Origin: Embleya scabrispora
GTDB taxonomy: Bacteria; Actinomycetota; Actinomycetes; Streptomycetales; Streptomycetaceae
DNA: 64,000 bases
Direction: 5' to 3'
Assembly: GCF_002024165.1 (NCBI RefSeq)
Contig: NZ_MWQN01000001.1
Span: 5,270,001 to 5,334,000, forward strand
The notes under the pieces were generated by a model. The model was not told the origin of the DNA. It made no database searches and worked only from the letters and a program-made list of their open reading frames with translations. Position 1 is the stretch's first letter. Every line of letters begins with the position of its first letter. The position numbers were made by a program, and so were the translations under genes. Shown here one piece after another: positions 44,300-52,943 of the stretch.

Positions 44300-44941
44300 G
44301 TGAACGACCCGCGGATTCGGGCGAGGATCGGCGACACCCCCGAGTCGTGGCCGGTTTCGGCGAGTGAGACGCCGTTTCGGGGGCGGGTCTGGTCGATGCG
44401 CAGCGACCAGGTCGAGATGCCGGACGGGAGCAGCGCGCGGCGCGACTACCTGGCCCACCCCGGCTCGGTGGGCGTGGTGGCGCTCGACGAGCAGGGGCGC
44501 ATCCTGGTGCTGCGGCAGTACCGGCATCCCGTGCGGCAGAAGTTGTGGGAGATCCCGGCCGGGTTGCTGGACGTGGCCGGCGAACATCCGCTGCACGCGG
44601 CCCGGCGGGAGTTGTTCGAGGAGGCGCACCACGAGGCCGCCGTCTGGAACGTGCTGGTGGACATCTACACCACTCCCGGCTCCTCGGACGAGGCGATCCG
44701 GGTGTTCCTCGCACGCGGGTTGTCCGAGTCCACCGCCGAGCGGTTCGCGGTGGAGCACGAGGAGGTCGGGATGGAGCTCGCCTGGCTGCCGGTGGACGAG
44801 GCGATCGGGCTGATCCTGGCGGGCGAAGTGCACAATCCGATACTGGTTTCGGGGGCATTGGCGCTGGCGGCCGCGCGGGCGGGGGACGGGTTGGACGCGC
44901 TGCGGGCCGCGGACGCGCCCTGGCCGGCTCGGCCGTTCTGA
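44300..44941 (+). CDS. Nudix hydrolase, ADP-ribose pyrophosphatase type
   Basis: GTG 44300 has AGAGGAAG upstream. The 213-residue protein has the ADP-ribose-pyrophosphatase Nudix arrangement: PAGLLDVAGEHPLHAARREL then FEEAHHEA, i.e. the G-x-x-x-x-x-x-E/REL-EE helix; the Gly usually after EE is replaced by His, a small oddity. It resembles the mycobacterial ADPRase in this segment. It hydrolyses ADP-ribose-type dinucleotides to AMP plus phosphosugar. It follows pyrG with its own -10-like box TTAGGCT at 44240 and has a terminator behind it. Confidence 0.9.
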   Translation: MNDPRIRARIGDTPESWPVSASETPFRGRVWSMRSDQVEMPDGSSARRDYLAHPGSVGVVALDEQGRILVLRQYRHPVRQKLWEIPAGLLDVAGEHPLHAARRELFEEAHHEAAVWNVLVDIYTTPGSSDEAIRVFLARGLSESTAERFAVEHEEVGMELAWLPVDEAIGLILAGEVHNPILVSGALALAAARAGDGLDALRAADAPWPARPF

Positions 44942-44958
44942 CGGGCCGCGGTCGCGTC

Positions 44959-44989
44959 CGGGTGGGCACGGGATGCTTGTGCCCACCCG
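44959..44989 (+). terminator. Terminator hairpin after the Nudix gene
   Basis: CGGGTGGGCAC (44959-44969) pairs perfectly with GTGCCCACCCG (44979-44989) across a nine-base loop, 18 bp after the stop. Confidence 0.82.
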
Positions 44990-45116
44990 CTCACCCGTTG
45001 CCCCGGGGGCGAAAGGCCCGGGATTTCGCGACCCGGGGTTGGCGAGTCGGACCCTGTGGGCGGCTGCGTGGTCGTAATCTGCGCGATGGGTGTGGGTGAG
45101 ACAGGGGGCGTCTGCG

Positions 45117-47237
45117 GTGGGTGTGACCGGGGAGTCCGAGGTCGCGTGCGCGTCGACCGAGGGGCTGGTTCCCGGAATGCGCGCGCCGGTCGGGACGTTG
45201 CCCGCGATCGTGGACCAACTGCCGCCCGGCGGACCCGACTTCGTCGGGCGTACCGACGAACTCGACACCCTCTACACCTGGGTGACCGGACCCGGCGCGG
45301 CGATCCCCGCGCAACTCGCGCCGACCGATCCGGAACACCCCGGCACCACCCGCACGGTGTGGCTGCCCCGGGACCGGGTGGTCGCGATCACCGGACCGGT
45401 GGGGGTGGGGCGCACCGAGTTCGCGGTACGGCTCGCCCATCGGCTGGCCCCGCACTTCCCGGACGGGCGGCTCTACGCCCGGCTCACCGGGCCGCGCGGT
45501 GAGCTGATCCCGCCGGGCGACGTGCTGGAGTCGATGTTGTACGCGCTCGGCACGGCGAGCATCCCCTCCGCACACGAGGAGCGCATCCGCCTCTTTCGCG
45601 AGCACCTGGACGGCAAACGGTTCCTGATCCTCCTCGAGGACGTGACCGGGACGCCGCAGTTGCGGCCCCTGCTGCCGGAGAGCCCGACCACGCTCGTGAT
45701 GGTCACCTCGGTGGCCCCGCTCACCGGCCTGGGGCGGGCGGCGGCGGTGCGCAGTTGTGCGCTGGACATGCTCGACTCGCGCGCCGCGGCGGAGTTGCTC
45801 GGCAACCTCGCCGGGCACACCCGGGTCGCGTGCGATCCGCGGGCCGCGGACGAGTTGGCCACGCTGTGCGACTACCACCCCGCGGCGCTGCGGATGGCGG
45901 GCGCGTGGTTGCGGGCCCGGCCGCGCTACGCGATGGCCGATGTCGGGCGGCGGCTGCGGGCCGAGCGGTTGCGGCTGCACGAGCAGGCCGGGGACGACCT
46001 GGCGGTGCGGGCGTGCTTCTCGCTGATCCATCGTGAACTGGTGCCGTCGGCCGCCCGACTGCTGCGGCTGCTCGCGCTGGTGCCGGGGCGCGAGTTCGGC
46101 GCTGACGCCGCCGCGGCGCTGGCCGACTGCGGGCCGGACGCGGCGACCCGGTCGTTGATCGAGCTGCGCGAGCTGCACCTGTTGGAGCAGGGCTCGGTAC
46201 CGGGCCGCTTTCGCTTCCACGACCTGGTGCGCGGCTATGTACAAGAGCGCCTGGACGCGGAGGAGCGGCCCGGCGAGCGGCGCAACGCCCGGGTGCGGCT
46301 GCTCGACCGGTATGTGCGCCTGGCCCGCTCGGCGGAGCGGATCATCATCGGCGCGGGCGGTCCGGACCCGGCCGCCGACGTGCGCTTCGACAGCGCCGAC
46401 GAGGCCCGCGCGTGGTTGCGCGACGAGCGGCCCGAGCTGCTGGCCGCCGCCCGGGTGGCCGCCGCGGCCGGACTGGACGCGGCGACGCGCCGGCTGGTCT
46501 CGGTGCTCACCCGGCTCCTGGACCGCCGCGCGCACTGGAGCGACGTACGCGAACTGCACGAACTCGCGCTGACCACCGCGCGCCGGGCCGGCTCCGGCCG
46601 GCAGGAGGCGGTGGCCCTGCTCAATCTGGGCAACCTGCACGTCGCGCGCGCGGAACTGGAGGAGGCGCTGTCCTGCTACCGCGCGGCGCTCGAGGTCTCC
46701 CGCGGGCTGGGCGACCCGGCCGGCGAGGGGCGGGCGATGGTCAACCTCGGCAATGCCTACGCCGACCTGGGCGACCTGCAGCGGGCCGCCGACTGGTACG
46801 ACCGGTCGCTGCTGCTGCGCCGCACCATCGGCGACGCGGCCGGCCAGGCGCGGGTGCTCTCCCACCTCGGCCGGCTGCACGCGCGGATGGGCCGCTTCGA
46901 GCAGTCGGTGCGCGACCACCGGGCGGCGCTCGGGGTGCGTCGGCGGATCGGCAACCCCGCCGACATCGGCCGGGTGCTGGCGGACATCGCCGCCGTGCTC
47001 GGCGAGGCGGGTCGGGTGCCGGAGGCGCTGACGGTGTACCGGGACGCGATGGAGGCGTTTCGCGCGGCCGGCGACGAGCGGCTGGAGGCGCTGGCGCTGT
47101 TGCAGAGCGCCGAACTGGCGCTCGATTCGGGCGACGCCCGGGACGCCCGATCGCGCCGCCGGCAGGCATTGGCCCTGCTCGTGGACGCGGGCGCGCCCGA
47201 GGCCGACGAGGTCCGCCGCTTTCTGGGTGACGAGTGA
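45117..47237 (+). CDS. STAND (NB-ARC-like) NTPase with TPR repeats and altered P-loop
   Basis: GTG 45117 has AGGGGG eight bases upstream. The 706-residue protein has an NB-ARC-type core from about residue 45 (DFVGRTDELDTLYTW, the typical pre-P-loop segment), a P-loop VAITGPVGVGRTEFAVRLAH at 93-100 in which the essential Lys is Arg99, and Walker B RFLILLEDV. An NB-ARC/winged-helix region follows (DLVRGYVQERLDAEERP near 370), and from ~500 six TPR units (AVALLNLGNLHVARAELEEAL; AMVNLGNAYADLGDLQRA; RVLSHLGRLHARMGRFEQ). No DNA-binding SARP or HTH domain precedes it. Probably a sensor or scaffold rather than an active NTPase. Confidence 0.82.
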   Translation: MGVTGESEVACASTEGLVPGMRAPVGTLPAIVDQLPPGGPDFVGRTDELDTLYTWVTGPGAAIPAQLAPTDPEHPGTTRTVWLPRDRVVAITGPVGVGRTEFAVRLAHRLAPHFPDGRLYARLTGPRGELIPPGDVLESMLYALGTASIPSAHEERIRLFREHLDGKRFLILLEDVTGTPQLRPLLPESPTTLVMVTSVAPLTGLGRAAAVRSCALDMLDSRAAAELLGNLAGHTRVACDPRAADELATLCDYHPAALRMAGAWLRARPRYAMADVGRRLRAERLRLHEQAGDDLAVRACFSLIHRELVPSAARLLRLLALVPGREFGADAAAALADCGPDAATRSLIELRELHLLEQGSVPGRFRFHDLVRGYVQERLDAEERPGERRNARVRLLDRYVRLARSAERIIIGAGGPDPAADVRFDSADEARAWLRDERPELLAAARVAAAAGLDAATRRLVSVLTRLLDRRAHWSDVRELHELALTTARRAGSGRQEAVALLNLGNLHVARAELEEALSCYRAALEVSRGLGDPAGEGRAMVNLGNAYADLGDLQRAADWYDRSLLLRRTIGDAAGQARVLSHLGRLHARMGRFEQSVRDHRAALGVRRRIGNPADIGRVLADIAAVLGEAGRVPEALTVYRDAMEAFRAAGDERLEALALLQSAELALDSGDARDARSRRRQALALLVDAGAPEADEVRRFLGDE

Positions 47238-47438
47238 TCCCCTTCCGGGTACTCGCTGCTGTCCAAAGTTTTTGGGCGCAACCTACGAAATAGACAAGCG
47301 GTCGAGTCCTCACTGCCACTTTGTAAGGTTGGCGGGGGGTTCCAACCGCACTAAGCTAGGGACACCACGAGGTACGGCGTGCATTCGCATGCTCGCGCTC
47401 GCCGGTGCCCAACCCTCTGTCGACAGGACTTGATAGCC
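47238..47438 (+). promoter_or_regulatory. ald upstream region with inverted repeat
   Basis: About 200 bp separate the STAND gene from ald. GGTTGGCGGGGGGTTCCAACC around 47328-47349 has 6-bp arms GGTTGG/CCAACC, immediately before the sequence GCACTAAGCTAGGGAC with two possible -10 boxes (TAAGCT, TAGGGA). The AT-richer stretch GTCCAAAGTTTTTGGGC sits at 47265. ald genes are often controlled by Lrp/AsnC-type regulators that bind such dyads; this is inference. Confidence 0.4.
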
Positions 47439-48557
47439 GTGAAGGTCGGTATCCCCCGCGAGGTCAAGAACCACGAGTACCGCGTGGCGATCACGCCCGC
47501 CGGCGTGCACGAGCTCGTGCGCAACGGTCACGAGGTCTTCATCGAGCACGACGCCGGCGTCGGCTCGTCCATCCCGAACGAGGAGTACGTGGCCGCGGGG
47601 GCGACCATCCTCGGCACGGCGGACGAGGTCTGGGCGACCGGCGAGCTGATCCTGAAGGTCAAGGAGCCGATCGCCTCCGAGTTCGGCCGGCTCCGCAAGG
47701 ACCAGACGCTGTTCACCTACCTGCACCTCGCCGCGGGTAAGGAGTGCACCGAGGCCCTGCTCAACGCCGGGACCACGTCCATCGCCTACGAGACGGTGCA
47801 GCTGCCCAACGGCGCGCTGCCGCTGCTCGCGCCGATGTCCGAGGTGGCCGGTCGGCTCGCGCCGCAGGTCGGCTCGTACCACCTGATGGCGCAGGGCGGT
47901 GGTCGCGGCACCCTCATGGGCGGCGTCTCCGGCGTCTACGCCGCGAAGGTCGTCGTGATCGGCGCCGGTGTCTCGGGGATGAACGCCGCGGCGATCGCGC
48001 TCGGCATGCAGGCCGAGGTGCTGCTGCTCGACCGGAACATCCAGGCGCTGCGCGACGCGGACCGGATCTACCAGGGGCATCTTCAGACGGTCGCGTCGAA
48101 CACGTACGAGATCGAGAAGGCCGTGCTGGATGCGGACCTGGTCATCGGCGCGGTGCTGATTCCGGGCGCGAAGGCGCCGAAGCTGATCACCAACGAGCTG
48201 GTGTCGCGGATGAAGCCGGGCTCGGTGCTGGTCGACATCGCGATCGACCAGGGTGGGTGCTTCGAGGACTCGCACGCCACGACGCACGACGACCCGGTGT
48301 ACAAGGTGCACAACTCGATCTTCTACTGCGTGGCGAACATGCCGGGTGCGGTGCCGCACACGTCTACGTATGCGCTGACGAATGCGACGCTGCCGTACAT
48401 CGTGCAGTTGGCGAATCGTGGGTGGCGTGAGGCGGCGAAGGCGGATCGGGCGTTGGCGCTGGGTCTGTCGACGCATGAGGGTCGGCTTACGAATGCGGCT
48501 GTGGGCGAGGCGCTGGGGATTGACGCCGTTTCGCTCGAAGAGGTCCTGGGTTCCTGA
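47439..48557 (+). CDS. ald: Alanine dehydrogenase
   Basis: GTG 47439 gives [20 protein letters not shown], the canonical Ald start. The 372-residue protein has the substrate-binding [20 protein letters not shown] (Lys/Asp catalytic region), the NAD-binding [24 protein letters not shown] and [20 protein letters not shown]. It interconverts alanine and pyruvate plus ammonia with NAD; in actinomycetes it supports use of alanine and low-oxygen redox balance. Downstream lies a repeat block, so it is probably monocistronic. Confidence 0.95.
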   Translation: MKVGIPREVKNHEYRVAITPAGVHELVRNGHEVFIEHDAGVGSSIPNEEYVAAGATILGTADEVWATGELILKVKEPIASEFGRLRKDQTLFTYLHLAAGKECTEALLNAGTTSIAYETVQLPNGALPLLAPMSEVAGRLAPQVGSYHLMAQGGGRGTLMGGVSGVYAAKVVVIGAGVSGMNAAAIALGMQAEVLLLDRNIQALRDADRIYQGHLQTVASNTYEIEKAVLDADLVIGAVLIPGAKAPKLITNELVSRMKPGSVLVDIAIDQGGCFEDSHATTHDDPVYKVHNSIFYCVANMPGAVPHTSTYALTNATLPYIVQLANRGWREAAKADRALALGLSTHEGRLTNAAVGEALGIDAVSLEEVLGS

Positions 48558-48570
48558 CCCCGTTTCGATT

Positions 48571-48809
48571 GGCCTCAAGCGCCGGCCGGGCTGAGGTTGG
48601 CTTGGCTGGGGCTTGAGGGCTGCGGTTTGACTGCTTGGCCTCAAGCGCCGGCCGGGCTGAGTGGCCTCAAGCGCCGGCCGGGCTGAGTGGCCTCAAGCGC
48701 CGGCCGGGCTGAGTGGCCTCAAGCGCCGGCCGGGCTGAGTGGCCTCAAGCGCCGGCCGGGCTGAGGTTGGCTTGGCTGGGGCTTGAGGGCTGCGGTTTGA
48801 CTGCTTGGC
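48571..48809. repeat. Tandem 26-bp repeats (Streptomyces-type CAAGCGCCGGCCGGGCTGA element)
   Basis: Five head-to-tail copies of a 26-bp unit, GGCCTCAAGCGCCGGCCGGG then CTGAGT, begin at 48637, 48663, 48689, 48715 and 48741 and are near-perfect. An isolated copy at 48571 and the last unit are both followed by GTTGGCTTGGCTGGGGCTTG and GCTGCGGTTTGACTGC, i.e. a 69-bp segment repeated at offset 170. The core (CTCAAgCGCCGGcCGGGCTGA) is a very common intergenic element in Streptomyces genomes, where it often forms terminator-like hairpins. The decayed tail runs to about 48890. Confidence 0.88.
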
Positions 48810-48985
48810 TTCAAGCGCCGGGCGCGCTGCTTGGCTGGGGTTGAGGGTTGTGGTTTGGCTGCTTGGGTTCGGGTGCCGGCTGGGCTGAGCCGGAGTTGGG
48901 CCTGTTGAGGTTGTTGTTCGCATGCCGTACACCCCCGATGACGTGGGTGTGCGGCATGTGGTGTTTTGGGCGCCAGAATGAGGGC

Positions 48986-49864
48986 GTGGAGATCGCTGTC
49001 GAGGAGTATTTGGGGTATTTGGGGCTTCGGCGTGGGTTGGCCCGCAATACGTTGGTTGCCTATCGGCGGGATCTTGGGCGGTACCTCCTCTATGTGCGTG
49101 GGCTAGGCATCGAGGGGCTGGGCGGGGTTCGGGTCGCGGATGTGCGTGCGTTTGGTGAGGCGTTGCGGGATGAGGGATTGGCGCCGGCTTCCGTGGCGCG
49201 GGCGCTTGTGGCCGTGCGGGGGTTTCACGCGTTCGCGGTGAGTGCCGGGTGGGTTGCCGTGGATGTGGCGGGTGGGGTTGCTCCGCCCCCGGTGGCTTCG
49301 GTGCGGCGGCGTGGGGATGTGCTGTCGCCGGAGTCGGTGGAGGCGTTGTTCGTTGCCGCTTCGGCTGCCTCGGGGGTGTTCGGGCTTCGGGATCGGGCCT
49401 TGGTCGAGGTGTTGTATGGGTGTGGGGCTCGGGTTTCGGAAGCGGTGGGCATGGACCTCGCCGATGTCGATTTGGCGGCCGGCACGATCGGGCTTCGCGG
49501 TTCGGGTGGGCGGCGGCGGGTCGTGCCCTTGGGGGCGAGTGCCTTGGCCGCGCTCGACGTGTACCTGATGCGGGCGCGCCCGGAGTTGGCCGCTTCGGGA
49601 TCCGGTGGCGCCGCCGTCTTCCTCAACGCGCGAGGCGGCCGGCTGTCACGGCAGAGCGGGTGGGCCGTGCTTGCCGACGCGGCCGGCCGATGTGCTCCGG
49701 AGCGGGGCATCTCCCCACGTACGCTTCGGAGTTCGTTCGCCACACATTTGCTCGACGGTGGGGCCGATGTCCGGGTCGTCCAGGAACTCCTGGGTCATTC
49801 CTCGGTGTCCACGACCCGAGTCTACGTGCGCGAAACCCCCGACCGACCACATCAGATGTACTGA
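48986..49864 (+). CDS. xerD: XerD-like tyrosine recombinase with altered active site and shortened tail
   Basis: GTG 48986 gives VEIAVEEYLGYLGLRRGLAR, the standard XerD start; AGAAT is just upstream so it may be leaderless. Of 292 residues, 1-100 are the core-binding domain and the rest the catalytic domain. Catalytic R149 (GARVSEA), R248, the LGH motif and Y280 (TTRVYVRE) are kept, but the His of H-x-x-R is Arg245 (SPRTLRSSFATHLL against usual SPHxLRHSFATHLL). The reading frame stops TGA at MY, while the next codons read GSHPRAL, the normal C-terminus. The codon usage is slightly richer in T-ending codons than in neighbours. Resolves chromosome dimers if active. Confidence 0.85.
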   Translation: MEIAVEEYLGYLGLRRGLARNTLVAYRRDLGRYLLYVRGLGIEGLGGVRVADVRAFGEALRDEGLAPASVARALVAVRGFHAFAVSAGWVAVDVAGGVAPPPVASVRRRGDVLSPESVEALFVAASAASGVFGLRDRALVEVLYGCGARVSEAVGMDLADVDLAAGTIGLRGSGGRRRVVPLGASALAALDVYLMRARPELAASGSGGAAVFLNARGGRLSRQSGWAVLADAAGRCAPERGISPRTLRSSFATHLLDGGADVRVVQELLGHSSVSTTRVYVRETPDRPHQMY

Positions 49865-50029
49865 GGATCCCACCCTCGGGCGCTTGACTGGATCACCTCA
49901 CATGTTGCATGCGTCGGGCGGTTCGCCTTGCTGCGACCGTCCGCAACGCCATAGAGTCGCGATCCGTCGGCAAGGACTCAGGCTGACGAAGCAAGAAATG
50001 ACCTGGTCGGCAAGGAGGTAAGACGACTT

Positions 50030-51220
50030 GTGAACGAGTCGACATTTGCTCCCGGGGGTGCCCAGCCAGGGGCGGCGCCGGGCCGTGCAGCGCCGACTAC
50101 CTCTTCCTACGGGCCCGCCGACGGCCCGCAGGACCAGCAGGGGACGCGCACGGACGCCGCCGTCCAGGCGGGCCACACCGCCCCGGCCGGCCAGGCCGGG
50201 CCCGAAGGGCTCGATGGCCCGGACGCGCACGAGTACGCCTACGACATGTACTACTACGACGACGAGTTGCGCTACGCCGAGGAACTGCGTGGCGGACCGT
50301 TCGACCCCGACGCGGACTACGAACCGGATCCGGAATACGCCGCGACCCTCGCTCCCGACGCCGCCACGCAGCGGCGCGAGCGGGTCGGCCCGACCGGGCG
50401 CGCCCTTCCCTACTTCCCGATCCCGGCGCCGGTGAGCGAACACGGACCGGCGAAGATCATCGCGATGTGCAACCAGAAGGGCGGCGTCGGCAAGACCACG
50501 TCGACCATCAACCTGGGTGCCGCGCTGGCCGAATACGGCCGCCGGGTCCTGCTCGTGGACTTCGACCCCCAGGGCGCACTTTCGGTGGGCCTGGGCGTCA
50601 ACCCCATGGAGCTCGAACTCACGGTCTACAACCTGCTGATGGAAAGTCATCTCAGCGCGGACGACGTGCTGCTGAAGACGATCATCCCCGGCATGGACCT
50701 GTTGCCCAGCAACATCGACTTGTCGGCCGCCGAGGTCCAACTGGTCACCGAGGTCGCCCGGGAGACCACACTCTCGCGCGCGATCCGGCCGCTGGTCAAC
50801 GACTACGACTACATCATCATCGACTGCCAGCCCTCGCTCGGTCTGCTCACGGTCAACGCGCTCACCGCGGCGAACAGCGTCATCGTGCCGCTGGAGTGCG
50901 AGTTCTTCGCGCTGCGCGGCGTGGCGCTGCTGACCGAGACGATCGAGAAGGTGCACGAGCGGCTGAACCCCGACCTCGTGCTCGACGGCATCCTGGCGAC
51001 GATGTACGACGTGCGCACCGTGCACGGCCGCGAGGTCTTGGCCCGGGTCACCGAGGCGTTCGGCGACCAGGTCTTCCACACGGTGATCGGACGCACCGTC
51101 AGGTTCCCCGAGACCACCGTCGCGGGCGAACCGATCACCACCTACGCCTCCAACTCGGTGGGTGCCGCCGCCTACCGCCAGCTCGCCAGGGAGGTGCTCG
51201 CCCGGTGTCGCGCCGAGTGA
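50030..51220 (+). CDS. ParA-like chromosome-partitioning ATPase
   Basis: GTG 50030 has AAGGAGGT about ten bases upstream. The 396-residue protein has a 130-residue disordered N-terminal extension rich in Gly, Ala and Tyr (AYDMYYYDDELRYAEELRGG), then the deviant Walker A ATPase: CNQKGGVGKTTSTINLGAAL, VDFDPQGALSVGLGV and IIIDCQPSLGLLTVNAL. The location upstream of scpA-scpB is the known Streptomyces arrangement (ParA paralogue, not the origin-proximal parA). Its overlap with a ribbon-helix-helix-like gene makes a Par-type pair. Confidence 0.9.
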   Translation: MNESTFAPGGAQPGAAPGRAAPTTSSYGPADGPQDQQGTRTDAAVQAGHTAPAGQAGPEGLDGPDAHEYAYDMYYYDDELRYAEELRGGPFDPDADYEPDPEYAATLAPDAATQRRERVGPTGRALPYFPIPAPVSEHGPAKIIAMCNQKGGVGKTTSTINLGAALAEYGRRVLLVDFDPQGALSVGLGVNPMELELTVYNLLMESHLSADDVLLKTIIPGMDLLPSNIDLSAAEVQLVTEVARETTLSRAIRPLVNDYDYIIIDCQPSLGLLTVNALTAANSVIVPLECEFFALRGVALLTETIEKVHERLNPDLVLDGILATMYDVRTVHGREVLARVTEAFGDQVFHTVIGRTVRFPETTVAGEPITTYASNSVGAAAYRQLAREVLARCRAE

Positions 51221-51762
51221 GTCTGCCGGGTGCCGACGAGCTGTTCCGCACCACCGGCGGCGCGATGTTGCGACAGCAGCAAAGCGCCGGCGGCGAAGCG
51301 GGAGAGCAGCGCGGCACCGTGCCGGCGCAGGTTCCACCGGTCGGGGCCACACCGGACAGCACCGAGCGACACGAGTCGTCCGGTGCGGACGGCGGACCCG
51401 GCGAGGCCGAACAGCACGCCGTACAACATCCCGTGCCCGGTCGCCGCGAGGCGCCCACGCCGTCGGGGGCGTCGTCGATGTCCGCCGCCGCGGGGGTCGA
51501 CCCGAACGCGCGTCCGGCCCATCGGCGCACCCGTGCGCAGCGCCGCCCGAGCGGGCGCGAGCGACACGACGAGAAGATCACCGTCTACGTCTCCGCCGAG
51601 GAACTGATGGACCTCGAACACGCGCGGCTGAGTCTGCGCGGCGACTACGGTTTGGCCGTGGACCGCGGGCGGATAGTGCGTGAGGCGGTCGCGGTGGTCC
51701 TGGCCGACCTGGAGGCGCGCGGAGAGGCGAGCATCCTCGTCCGCCGGCTGCGTGGCTCTTGA
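51205..51762 (+). CDS. ParA-linked protein with ribbon-helix-helix-like C-terminus
   Basis: The start is GTG 51205 (AGGGAGG ten bases upstream; overlaps parA 3' by 16 bp) or GTG 51217 (GTGA overlap with the parA stop). The ~185-residue protein is disordered to residue ~115 (Gly/Glu/Pro/Arg-rich, PVGATPDSTERHE), then has EKITVYVSAEELMDLEHARLSL and DRGRIVREAVAVVLADLEARG, typical of ribbon-helix-helix DNA-binding domains of CopG/ParG type. It would bind DNA and partner the ParA ATPase. I know of no characterised member. Confidence 0.75.
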   Translation: MSRRVSLPGADELFRTTGGAMLRQQQSAGGEAGEQRGTVPAQVPPVGATPDSTERHESSGADGGPGEAEQHAVQHPVPGRREAPTPSGASSMSAAAGVDPNARPAHRRTRAQRRPSGRERHDEKITVYVSAEELMDLEHARLSLRGDYGLAVDRGRIVREAVAVVLADLEARGEASILVRRLRGS

Positions 51763-51902
51763 GCGACGATCCCGATGCGAGCGGTTGTCCGCTCGGTGAA
51801 GTCTCGACGGACCCGCCGGTCCCCTGAGTGGCCCAATTCGGACCACCGCCCGGCGGGTCCGTGCCGTTTCCCGCAGTCGCGGCCCGCACCATTGAGCGCA
51901 CG

Positions 51903-52943
51903 ATGTCCGACACCCACGGTTCCGCCCGCCCCCGACGCGCGCTCGGGCGCGGCCCGGGCCGGCCCGCCGCTCCGGTCGGGCCGGACGGGTCGCCGCCGTC
52001 GACGTCCGCCGCCGGGGTCGGATCCGGGCCCGCCGATCCCGAGGCGGGACCCGCCGCGGTCCGCGTCCCCGCGCCCGCCCCGGCCGCACCCGCCGAGGCG
52101 CCGGCGTCGGTGCCGCCGGCGGACGACGGCGCCGGCTTCCGGGTCAGCCTGGACAACTTCGAGGGCCCGTTCGACCTGCTCCTCGGCCTGATCGCCAAGC
52201 ACAAGCTGGACGTCACCGAGGTGGCGCTGTCCCGGGTCACCGACGAGTTCATCGCGCACATCCGGGCCCAGGGCCCGAACTGGGACCTCGGCCAGGCCAC
52301 CGAGTTCCTGCTGGTCGCGGCCACCCTGCTCGACCTCAAGACGGCCCGGCTGCTGCCCGCGGCCGAGGTCGAGGACGCGGAGGACCTGGCCCTGCTGGAG
52401 GCTCGGGACATCCTGTTCGCCCGGCTGTTGCAGTACCGGGCGTACAAGCAGATCGCCGGCATCCTGGCGGATCGGTGGGCCGAGGAGTCCCGCCGGTATC
52501 CGCGCGACGTGCCGCTGGAGCCGCGCTACCAGGGGTTGCTGCCGGAGGTGGTGATCACCACCGACCTGGAGCGGTTCGCCCGGATGGCGGCCAAGGCGAT
52601 GACCCCGAAGGCGCCGAAGGTGGTGTCCATCGAGCACATCCACGCACAGCGGGTGAGCGTGCGCGAGCAGGCGGCGATAGTGGTCGAGCGGCTGCGCCGG
52701 ATGGGCAGCGCGACCTTCGCCGAGCTGGCCGCGGACGCGCCGGACACGCTGCACGTGGTGGCCCGGTTCCTGGTCCTGCTCGAACTCTTCCGCGAATTGG
52801 CGGTGGGGTTCGACCAGGCCGAGGCGCTGGGGGAGCTGACCGTGAGGTGGATCGCGGGCGCCGCCGAGGACGTGGCGGTGAGCGCGGAGTTCGACGAATT
52901 CGACACCGTGGTGCGGGACGCGGACGAGGAGGAGGGCACGTGA
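51903..52943 (+). CDS. scpA: Segregation and condensation protein A
   Basis: ATG 51903 (MSDTHGSARPRRALGRGPG) is preferred over GTG 51828, which continues into sequence without coding character; no strong ribosome site is visible. Of 346 residues the first ~75 are Pro/Ala-rich and disordered; the ScpA family begins at GFRVSLDNFEGPFDLLLGLIA and continues with LDVTEVALSRVTDEF and LLVAATLLDLKTARLL, ending in a winged-helix segment (AVGFDQAEALGELTVRWI). ScpA is the kleisin that bridges SMC heads. Overlaps scpB by four bases (GTGA). Confidence 0.93.
   Translation: MSDTHGSARPRRALGRGPGRPAAPVGPDGSPPSTSAAGVGSGPADPEAGPAAVRVPAPAPAAPAEAPASVPPADDGAGFRVSLDNFEGPFDLLLGLIAKHKLDVTEVALSRVTDEFIAHIRAQGPNWDLGQATEFLLVAATLLDLKTARLLPAAEVEDAEDLALLEARDILFARLLQYRAYKQIAGILADRWAEESRRYPRDVPLEPRYQGLLPEVVITTDLERFARMAAKAMTPKAPKVVSIEHIHAQRVSVREQAAIVVERLRRMGSATFAELAADAPDTLHVVARFLVLLELFRELAVGFDQAEALGELTVRWIAGAAEDVAVSAEFDEFDTVVRDADEEEGT

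Noticed and set aside
39703-44337. 1544-codon minus-strand frame across the GH15 gene, pyrG and Nudix gene
   Set aside because: It runs antisense to pyrG and Nudix and in another frame of GH15, all of which have strong family motifs; stop codons are simply rare at this GC content.
45117-47237. SARP-type pathway activator
   Set aside because: The usual N-terminal winged-helix/BTAD region is absent; the protein begins directly with the NTPase segment.
48571-48809. 26-bp repeats considered as a CRISPR array
   Set aside because: Units abut each other with no unique spacers; no cas gene is present.
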